Assembly (NCBI GenBank): GCA_030374765.1
Contig: JARGXX010000071.1
Location: forward strand, 620,001 to 684,000
Direction of reading: 5' to 3'
DNA length: 64,000 nucleotides
From: Agarophyton chilense
Taxonomy: Eukaryota; Rhodophyta; Florideophyceae; Gracilariales; Gracilariaceae
Shown: piece by piece, positions 10,369 to 18,569 of the stretch
Layout: every line of letters begins with the position of its first letter
Position numbering within the stretch: the first letter of the stretch is position 1
Made by a program: the position numbers and the translations under genes
Notes under the pieces: model-generated
Told to the model about the DNA's origin: nothing
The model's input: the letters and a program-made list of their open reading frames with translations, nothing else
Databases searched by the model: none

Positions 10369-10905
10369 CCTGAGCTACTATCGCTGACTGACTCACCCAG
10401 TGACCTCAGACGATCCTTCATTGATTTGCTTTTGCGCTTTTCGTGTCTCCGCTTTCCCTTCTCGACCCGTCCCAGCTCCTATTCCTCCTTTGTCTGTTTC
10501 TCGGCCATAATTCGCTGCTCCTTTTCTCGCTGCTCCCGCTTTTCTGCCTTCTTCCGCTGTTTCATTTCTCGTTGCTCTCGCTTCTCAGCCTTCTTTCACT
10601 GCTTCTTCTGTCGCTTACCCTGCACCTCAGCCTTCTTTCACTGCTTCTTTTGTCGCTCACCCTGCTCTTCAGCCTTCTTTCGCTGCTCCTTTTCTTGTTG
10701 CTCCCGCTCCTCAGCCTTCCTTCGCGGCTTCTTTTTTCGCTGCTCCCGCTCCTCAGCCTTCCTTCGCGGCTTCTTTTCTCGCGGCTTCCGCTCCTCTGCC
10801 TTCTTTTGCTGCTTATGATCTTTCTCTCGCTTGCTCACCTCCTTTTCAGGTTTTCAACTCTCTTCAAGTATGCTTTTATGCAACGTATGAGATGAACGCG
10901 GTGGG
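10369..10905 (-). pseudogene. Lys/Arg/Glu/Gln-rich coiled-coil reading frame, interrupted, 3' part of the gene cut by RT1
   Basis: On the minus strand a frame with a repeated charged unit (KAEEREQRKKKPRRKAEERE and variants) runs through several stops, ending in ESVSDSSSGCSSTPLKKQ before a GTAAGA donor. The DNA is imperfect tandem repeats of a unit of about 45-60 bp. Its left-of-RT1 edge (10854-10905) continues in frame the ORF lying at 21611-21718 on the far side of RT1 once the element and one TSD copy are removed. The gene identity is unknown. The stops suggest decay. Confidence 0.4.
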
Positions 10906-10910
10906 TTAAG
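10906..10910. repeat. RT1 target-site duplication, left copy (TTAAG)
   Basis: TTAAG abuts the left LTR, and the same 5 bp follow the right LTR at 21606-21610. A 5-bp duplication is the normal product of Ty3/gypsy integration. Confidence 0.92.
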
Positions 10911-11579
10911 TGTAGTATCCGCTCTAACGGAGAAAGAACAGACACCTGCGACAGCGTTCGTACTGCCGATGGGTCGCTTGCGGAGATGGAAAAGGGGTGG
11001 TAGAGCTACAACACTAGCGAGCTGGAAGTGGGGTGTAAGGCCCCTACTCGCCAGCGAGGGTGAACAGTGCAACTGTAAAACGTTGATGGAACGTAGGTAC
11101 GAGACGGCTCGTGAAGTGGTTGGGGGCTGAATATCTATTATAGCTCGTCCGGATCTCCGGTTAAGGAATCCTAAGCGAGGAACAGAATAGTCATGATGCC
11201 CATGTTGTCTCCTTTACTTGGAGTCGGCGCTCACCTCTGGTACACTATATACTGTGTACCAGGGTGAGTGCCCAAATAAATACATAAATAATACCCAGTG
11301 GTCAGCCACTTAGCCAAACCACTGTATGGGTATGGTCCCTAATGGACGTCTAGCTACAAAGGGTAGTACAACCAGCCAAGTGGATCGCCACTACATGCGC
11401 CGTTGCAAGCCACTCCACTCGTGATACCACGTGTCCCACTAAGACAGTCTGCCTCTAGGCATCCTATGCGGGATGCCGTTTCATATCACAATGTTGATGA
11501 TATCACTCACTTATGAGTTCCAACCGCGACTTCGCGAAAACCCAACATATCGGATTCCCCGACATAATAGAATACTACA
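10911..11579 (-). repeat. RT1 left LTR (3' LTR of gag-pol)
   Basis: Starts TGTAGTATCC and ends GAATACTACA, giving a terminal inverted repeat of about 9-10 bp. It carries a strong hairpin at 11226-11272 followed by an AATAAATACATAAATAAT stretch. Its right edge is also the upstream side of the plus-strand accessory ORF. Confidence 0.94.
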
Positions 11580-11589
11580 TACCCCCCTC
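11580..11589 (-). promoter_or_regulatory. RT1 polypurine tract
   Basis: On the coding (minus) strand GAGGGGGGTA lies directly before the 3' LTR, where plus-strand DNA synthesis is primed. The related element RT3 has the same kind of tract at the same place. Confidence 0.75.
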
Positions 11590-11747
11590 GTTAAGCGCGA
11601 ACCGTGGGGGACACGAGAAGCGTTTATACGCAGTCGGACCGGTGTTCCGGGTACTCATCGTCATCACAAATTCCTTGCCGCCCGACCAACTCTTACAGTT
11701 CTCAACAGCATTCTGTTCCTCACCGCTCTTCAGCTCGATCTCTCGCG

Positions 11748-13415
11748 ATGAATCCGAACGCCGGGTCCAACCTGTTTCAGCCCTCCTCTGAGGATGTGCC
11801 TTCTGGGGCTCCGTCCAACACTGCTGGTTATGCGTCGCAGCCTACTGCTCAACTCGGTCCATACCGTTCGTTCCCCACACCGTACACCGGATTCCGGTCG
11901 GTACCGTTACCTCAGCCAACCGTGGCTCCGATGCCGAACGCGGCTTAAGTCGCCTCTGCTCCTTCTCGTCTTGCTCAGCGGAGCTACCCGCACCCTGCGG
12001 ATTTCTATGGACGAGAACCTCTCGACAACGTTGAACTTTTCGCGCAAGCGCCCTGGTTTGATCCAGTTGATATCCACGATGACGCGTTGATACAACAGTA
12101 TGTACACGGTGGGTACTTCCCTGATGGTATTCCGGAACACGCGATTTATAGCGACGACTGGGCGAGCCATATTTCTTTTCCAGACAACGCGATTGCGCGG
12201 TATTCAACGGAAACCTTGTCCGAAGCCCGTACGCGGTTCACCAAGCTGATTTACCATCGTCTTCACCGATTCATCAGTACGGTTCTCCTCCCGCAGGACT
12301 GGGAACTGGATACCTGGAAAGCCCGTACCGACGGTGAAGGTTACTCGTATATCGAGACACTCGTTGAAGTCGATGTTAGCAGTTGGCGCGGTGTGCGCGG
12401 TGTGCGTGATGCAGCTCTCTGCTTTCAGCAACCTCTTCTCCGTGCGGAGTTCCGATTCCTTCGAAAGCGTGACATTCCCTATTGGGATTATTCCCGTTGG
12501 GAACGTCGTACTCGATCACGTTTGGGCTATTTGGTGCCGTATCAAATGATCGAGATTGACTGCATCCGACAGAACGCGCGCTTCGGGCGCTACATCGGTA
12601 TTCCAGAGCATTGGGCGGCGATCGAGAGTCCTCGTGGTTGCCCTGTGGAGCTCCCACCGGCGATCTCCTACATCGGGTCCGCGTTGGTTAACGACCCGTT
12701 CTCGGGATATTGGACGGTGATTTATACCGAGTTTATCGCCAAGATGGCCGTCTTCCTCCTGTGGGATGCTTATGATACCTTTAGAGTTTGGTACATGTCG
12801 CCCACAGTGCGAAAGTATGCGAGAGAACTCGATCTTTCCCTTGTCCTGGGAACCCGTGCGAACAATGCCGACTTCCTCCATCTTGTGGATTTGATCGACA
12901 GTGTCGATTGGTCTGGAGTGCCAGCTGATCAATCCGCTCGCGGAACCCGTGCAAGACACTACGACCATTCCCTTGGACGAACAGCAAGTGCTGGAGATTT
13001 CGATTGGTACGACCCCTGGACGCGCCAGTTGATCACCTCCGAGCAGGCTCGCTTTCTTCGGGAGAACCTGCGTGACATGCCACCGAACCAGCTTACTGGA
13101 TACGTGTACGATGCTACTCCATCCGAGAACGGAGAGGAACCGTATGAGGAAGCGCCGGGAGCTGAGGCTGAACTCGGTTACGAGGACGAGCCAGAGCTAG
13201 CAGGCGTAGCGACTTCCGTCGATCAATCCGCAGCAGCGGGAGTTGCTCAAGAGTACTTTCATGGGTTTACCCAACAACCGAGTGCAGTGCCGGTTGAAGA
13301 TCCAGGCTTGGATCCACTGAGGCAGTTCCTCTTAGATGCGGGCTTTCCCGTGGACCAAGTTGAGGGTGATCGCGCACAGCTTCTTGCGAACCTGCGTGAT
13401 CGCACGTCTCTTTGA
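11748..13415 (+). CDS. RT1 convergent accessory ORF (antisense to gag-pol), unknown function
   Basis: One frame from ATG 11748 (MNPNAGSNLFQPSSEDV) to TGA 13415, about 556 codons, with a single in-frame TAA at 11946. Residues 1-80 are Pro/Ser/Gln-rich. The core, about 100-420, is aromatic-rich with PWFDPVDIHDD, GYFPDGIPEHAI, DGEGYSYIETL, KRDIPYWDYSRWERR, PPAISYIGSALV and AGDFDWYDPWTRQLIT. The tail is acidic (EEPYEEAPGAEAELGYEDEP). I see no zinc finger, signal peptide or transmembrane segment. RT3 encodes a close relative, and RT2 and RT4 encode distant ones in the same position, all opposite to gag-pol. The ATG lies about 170 bp inside the gag-pol 3' LTR, so that LTR or the flank must provide the promoter. 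An AATAAA at 13466-13471 could serve its 3' end. The function is unknown. Confidence 0.8.
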
Positions 13416-13749
13416 TGATCCTATAAAAGACTCCTAGTTAACACCCTTTCGGTGGTATCTTGATACCAATAAAACTCCGGTGACTTCGTGTCTTCACGTT
13501 CCCTTCTTATCTTCTAGTCTTCATCTCTTCTCGCTTCTCGAGTTCTTAACTTCTTCTTCTCGCTTCTCGAGTTTCATACTTCCCTTCACGCTTCTCGAGT
13601 TCTTCAATCATCTCTTCTCGCTTCTCGAGTTCTTCAATCCTAGGTGATAATCAGTAAATGTCCTGTGCTTGCGTGTTTTCACGTTTCTTCCACATGATTT
13701 CTTGTTTTCTTCTCGCCTTTCGAGTTTTTACTACCTTTGTAGCCCATAC
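13416..13749. repeat. Convergent spacer with CTTCTCGAGTTCTT-type tandem repeats
   Basis: Between the accessory ORF stop and the chromodomain stop lies a pyrimidine-rich stretch on the plus strand. It contains four or more imperfect copies of a unit of about 27-35 bp with CGCTTCTCGAGTTCTT (about 13520-13640). On the gag-pol strand it is purine-rich. RT3 has an equivalent at about 34660-34820. It may hold 3'-end signals for both transcripts or act as an internal purine tract. Confidence 0.6.
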
Positions 13750-15768
13750 TTAGAAATGGGATGTGCCCATGAGCCCGACTATCGAGGAGTGGATCTCCCT
13801 GGGGAGTGGTAATCGCATGCGTCGATGATTTCGCACGAGCTGCGAACGGGGGATATGAGCTATAGGTTCCCACGTATCCGCTTCTGGAGGAAAACCGTAC
13901 CAACGGAGTTGATACAGTAATTCTCTAGTATCTTCATGCTCGCCATGTTCACATATGTGATCCATAACATATTCCTGGGCGTTTTCCAATGCTTTCGCTG
14001 TTGGCACGAGACTCCTGTTAACAGGTTTGAAATGCCTTAGGGATGACCCAAGCGTCTCTGTGTTAGCAGTCTCAGCGTCGCTAAGCGTTCGCTCGTCGAC
14101 TAACTGTCGTTCTGCCCGAAGGGGCAGTGTACTCATTCCTTTAGAACCTTTCTCAGATAAAGAGCTATCCTGTTTTCCAGGTTCCATAGAAGCGTACTTC
14201 TTGCTACGTCTCAATTCCATTCGTGGATGAACTTCCTTCGATTTATCCGATTCTGACCGCTGTTCGGTGGACGATGGTGCTTGCACCACGACAGGAGGCG
14301 GTACCTCTTCTTCTTCCTGTCCACGAGGGATGGGAGCCGATATCGGCTGAACAGCGAGTGGCGCTTCACCTGACGGTTCAGCCTGAAGCGGCAACAGCGC
14401 GTTTTCGCGTGCACTCGTTTCCAAGTCCTTGGGGCCAAATTCCAAAACATCTTTCCTGCTTTCAGGTTCCATTTCTGTACTTACGGGTGTTCTCGTGCCA
14501 CGGGGCGTATCCCGATACTTCGAAAGCTGTCCGTGATTGGCGTACGCAACCGCCGGCGGTTGGAGACCAGAAGCTTTCTCCTCCGCTCGAGCCATTGGTG
14601 GCGGTTCACTCTCCCCAGAGTCACTTGGGCTTTTGCCTTGACGTTCCGTCGCACTTGCCTCCTTAGTTCTACCAGATACCTGGACTTCCACTTGCGGGTC
14701 AGGCGCGACTTCAACGCGATCGCGCGATACACGTTCAACTTCCACACCTGTCTTGATGACCACTGTGTCTTCATTAAGGTCCACCACTTTGAAGGGTCCA
14801 GCCGCTATCGGCAACAACTTGTGACGAGATTCTTCCTGTTTGTCAGGTGTTTCGACTCGCACGAAGACGTGACCTCCTACTCGGATTGCCGGATTTTTTC
14901 TTCGCCTTCTGGCGTCATAGTTTCGCTTATAGCGAGCTTGCGTCTTTGATAACTCCTTAGCGGCTTCTTCCGCTCTGGCCTTCAGGTCATTCCTCCATTT
15001 CAGATGGTACTTAGCCGGGGTCGGCGCGTCCAATTCTGTCTCGTCGTCGAGCGCAACCGGTAAAGCCGGAGGGTTACGTGACAGCACGAGGTCGAACGGT
15101 GCCGTCTTTGTAGAGTTATGCACTTGCGTATTGTACGCGTAGCACAGAGTATCTGTAAACATGTCCCATTCTTTCGGGTGGTCCGCGATGTAGTGTGGTA
15201 GTGCTGCTATCAGCGTGCGGTTGAAACGCTCCACCTGACCGTTGCATTGCGGATGATAGGTCGTGGTAAACACGATTCGAATGCCCATAATGCGGCAAAC
15301 ATTCTGAAAGAACTTCGCAACGAATTGCTTCCCATTATCTGATGACAGAACTTCTGGTGGTCCGTATATAAATACCCAGTGTTTGATAAACGCCTGTGCA
15401 ATTACGGTTGCGGTTATCCGCTTCAGCGGCACAGTCCGCACTAGCTTCGAGAAGCGGTCGGTGATTCCCAATAGGTAGCGATAACCTCGCCTTAAGCGAA
15501 TCAATTCCCCTAGGGTGTCGATACTGACGTATTGTAAAGGCGCGTTCGCCTGGAATAACGTCATCGGTTTCCGCTTCCTGTAAAGCTTCACGCGATTCTT
15601 CGCACATGTTGTGTAAAACCTCACTGTAGCATGGCAGTCCATTGCCAAAGTAGGCCAGTACAAATCTCTTCTTAGAGTCATGAACAACTTCTTTCCTCCT
15701 GGATGACCAGACAGCCTGCTGTAGTGTGCCAGATGGAGTAATCGACTCTTCAAGACGTGTGGAATCAC
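13750..15768 (-). CDS. RT1 integrase with C-terminal chromodomain (part of pol)
   Basis: An open frame of about 670 codons. The N-terminal HHCC region has HLAH and SGHPGG, but the first Cys of the CxxC pair appears replaced (RFYTTCAK). The catalytic core shows the D,D,E triad: YVSIDTLGEL, LSSDNGKQF and GQVERFNRT. A Pro/Glu/Ser-rich linker of over 200 residues leads to a chromodomain at the end (YQLRWYGFPPEADTWEPIAH), which in chromoviruses directs insertion to marked chromatin. It continues the same frame as RT/RNase H across a TGA at 15808-15810. Confidence 0.92.
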   Translation of the reverse strand: MIPHVLKSRLLHLAHYSRLSGHPGGKKLFMTLRRDLYWPTLAMDCHATVRFYTTCAKNRVKLYRKRKPMTLFQANAPLQYVSIDTLGELIRLRRGYRYLLGITDRFSKLVRTVPLKRITATVIAQAFIKHWVFIYGPPEVLSSDNGKQFVAKFFQNVCRIMGIRIVFTTTYHPQCNGQVERFNRTLIAALPHYIADHPKEWDMFTDTLCYAYNTQVHNSTKTAPFDLVLSRNPPALPVALDDETELDAPTPAKYHLKWRNDLKARAEEAAKELSKTQARYKRNYDARRRRKNPAIRVGGHVFVRVETPDKQEESRHKLLPIAAGPFKVVDLNEDTVVIKTGVEVERVSRDRVEVAPDPQVEVQVSGRTKEASATERQGKSPSDSGESEPPPMARAEEKASGLQPPAVAYANHGQLSKYRDTPRGTRTPVSTEMEPESRKDVLEFGPKDLETSARENALLPLQAEPSGEAPLAVQPISAPIPRGQEEEEVPPPVVVQAPSSTEQRSESDKSKEVHPRMELRRSKKYASMEPGKQDSSLSEKGSKGMSTLPLRAERQLVDERTLSDAETANTETLGSSLRHFKPVNRSLVPTAKALENAQEYVMDHICEHGEHEDTRELLYQLRWYGFPPEADTWEPIAHIPRSQLVRNHRRMRLPLPREIHSSIVGLMGTSHF

Positions 15769-15807
15769 GATTTGATCATGCTTTTCGACATGTCTTAACA
15801 GTATTTC

Positions 15808-17751
15808 TCATGAATCGAGTGAAAAGGGGAGCTCCTCCCCCCCGTTAAGACGAGATCGTATCGACGCACAAAACGTATCGGCTTGTTGCTCATTGAGGAG
15901 CTCAGTGCACGAGATTCGCTCGAGTTGAACTGAAGGGTCATTGTCTGCTAATGCAAGGAACGGGTCTGCATCCGAATAATCATCAAGGGTCTCTTGTTCC
16001 TCTTCATCAAAAGATGTTGAATGGGTCTCCATGTAGAAGCAAGGTATCTCTTCATCTATTTCGCCTTGGGATTCGCCCAGTGTTTTGAGTCGCGATAGCG
16101 CGTCAGCTTGGACATTGGCCAATCCCTTCTTATACTTCACTTCGAAATCGAATTCAGAAAGGCGTAAGCGCCATCGTGTGAGACGACGAGACGGGTCTGT
16201 AATAGACAGTAACCATCGTAGAGACGAATGATCCGTGTTGACGGTAAAACGTTCTCCTTGGAGATACGGTCACATTGTGGTTAGAGCCCAAACGACTGCA
16301 AGGCATTCCTTTTCTGAAACTGAATACTTCTTCTCAGCTGCGTTCAGCGATCTTGACCACTAACCAATGGGTTTGCGTTCACCATCAGGGTGTGTTTGAA
16401 AAAGGGCACACCCTACTTGGTACTCGCTAGAGTCCGTATCCACTGAGTATGGCATGTTGGGGATGGGCAGCGCCAAGACTGGGGCTGTAATAATCTTTGT
16501 CTTCAGCGTGTCGAACGCTTCCACTTCAGCTTGTCTGAATTGTTCCATCTGTACTGGTCGTCCTTTACGCAGCTTTGCGTTGAGCGGTGCCACTATATGC
16601 GAGTATCGCGGCACGAATCGTCGGTAAACGTTGCACAAGCCGAGGAAAGAACGCAATTGCTTCTGTGTCGACGGAGGTTGTACTTCGCGGAGAGCCGCTG
16701 ATTGTGCCTCTTGAATGGCAAGCTGTCCCGGCTTGATCACATGTCCTAAGTACCGGACGGTGCCAGCAAACCATTCGCATTTCTTGAACTTGAAGGTGAT
16801 ACCTGCGCTCTGTAGTGCTTTGAGGATATCCTCGACATGCCGTAAATGGCTTTCCACATCCTGGGAAAAGATGATCACATCGTCCAAATAGACTAAACAA
16901 GTCTTCAACTTGTATCTTGAGAGCAAGATGTCCAGAGTACTCTGAAAAGTAGCCGGAGCATTCCTTAAGCCAAAAGGCATCCTTTTGAAACGGTAGAGAC
17001 CGGCGTGACACGCAAATGCGGTTTTATCTTGGTTTTCTTCCGCTACAGGCTCCTGCCAATAGCCAGAGTGGGCGTCCAACGTGGTGAACACGTTCGCTTC
17101 TCCTAAGCTGTCAATACATTCGTCCATTCGAGGCAACGGGTATGTATCCCGAACTGTAACTGCGTTCAGTTTTCGATAATCGATACAGAATCGTAAAGAA
17201 CCATCAGGTGTCGGAACCAGCACCACTGGTGAGGCCCAAGCAGATTGAGCTGCTTCGATTACTCCTTCTTCCAGCATTTTGCTGACATTCTCCTCCTCTA
17301 TTTGGCGAGTTCGCGGTCCCGCTCTGTAGGGTGGTTGGGAGATGGGTCGTGACCCTGGAACCAAATCAATATGGTGTTCCGTAGCGGAGATCTCTCCTAG
17401 TTTTCCACTCCACATGGATGTATACTTCTTCAGCATAGACCTGATCTTCGTTCTGTATTGTTCCAACACATGTGCTAAGTCTAGCTCATCGACCAGGCTC
17501 TGTAGATCCTTTGCCGTTTGCAATTGATCTCCAGACGGAGTTTGCAGTTCTTCGTCTGTGTCACCGACATGGGTTAATCCCAATACTTCTGCAGTACAAA
17601 TATGAGTAGGGACTACCACTGTGGGACGAGGCAAAGCTGTTGCAACAACCTGATTCTTCGGTATATGATAATCGTTATCGGTGAAGTTACTCACTAGTAT
17701 CCAAAAGGGGCTACCAGGATCAACCTGAACGATGCCGTTAGCGACTAGCAA
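15808..17751 (-). pseudogene. RT1 reverse transcriptase and RNase H (pol, with stops)
   Basis: The RT domain includes WASPVVLVPTPDGSLRFCID, FTTLDAHSGYWQ, RMPFGLRNAPATFQ and the catalytic YLDD (LVYLDDVIIFSQ). It is followed by RNase H with SVDTDSSEYQVGCALF and TDHSSLRWLLS. The frame is stopped by TAG at 16360-16362, between RT and RNase H where RT4 has Tyr, and by a TGA near 16268. RT3 carries the same TAG at the same codon. All segments share one frame with protease and integrase. Confidence 0.9.
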
Positions 17752-18528
17752 TCCACGGGATTCCTACATCCGAGTATTCGGTTGAATTACCACGAGTCCG
17801 TGTCGTTCTGTTCTTACTTGAATCCAAGTTTGGGTTTGCGCCTTCAGCATGGCACTCTTCGCTACTCGATTCCTCGGCGAGACACGTCCTCGGGATTTCC
17901 CGTATTCCATAGATAGTGGAAGTGGAGGTGCTTCGGGGCAACGACACATTGGCTTGCGAACAATTGGTACCATTGATCCATCATCTAGTTACACTAGTTT
18001 TCTTCGCGGGCGAATGGCTTCGGCAAACTTGTCGCAATAATTACATCCCAGTACCACTGGCGCAGCTAACGTCTTACAGACGATGAAGTCGACTAGGACT
18101 ACAAAGCGTCCCAAACGCACCACGAGTCGAACTGTTCCCAGTGTCTTCACAGCATTTTTGTTGGCATCCCGGATGTCCGGTAAAGGACCGTATCGAATAC
18201 GTTCTAAGTCAGCAAAAGCGAGCTCCGAATCCCGTATAAAGTTCGGACCAGCACCTGTGTCCAGGATAGTCAATCGACGAGATAACAGATTCCTGTCAGA
18301 GCCGATGTCGGCATAGACCTTATAGTTTCTTTAAGACACCACCATGAGGTAACTTTCCTGTTTTGACGGACAAGAATAACGTCTCCAAGGACGATGTAAC
18401 TCACAGTCAAACTGTACTCGCTTTCCGTCCGGCGGATTGATTCCGTATGGCGGAAATTTTTGAGGCCTCAAGAGAATCTTGTGCTTCCAAGCGCGGGAGC
18501 AGGGAGGCGAGCTCTCCCTGGTCAGCAC
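17752..18528 (-). pseudogene. RT1 protease region (pol N-terminus, with stops)
   Basis: A retropepsin with active site LDTGAGPNFI near 18250, in the same frame as RT. Comparison with RT3 shows that in-frame TAA codons near 18331 and 17989 and a TAG at the end of a segment near 17764 are substitutions. Gag is in a different frame, so synthesis of Pol would have needed frameshifting or reinitiation. Confidence 0.82.
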
Positions 18529-18569
18529 TACGGGATCGACTAGTGTCGACCCCCTAGGGGCTCCCTCAC

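Noticed and set aside
10084..10895. Long plus-strand Ser/Phe/Cys and Leu/Ser-rich frames
   Set aside because: They are the complementary strand of the Lys/Glu/Arg-rich repeat; their composition is fully explained by the repeat.
11748..13415. Idea that the accessory ORF is an envelope gene making the elements retrovirus-like
   Set aside because: No signal peptide, transmembrane helix, furin-like site or fusion-peptide pattern in any copy, and it lies on the opposite strand to gag-pol.
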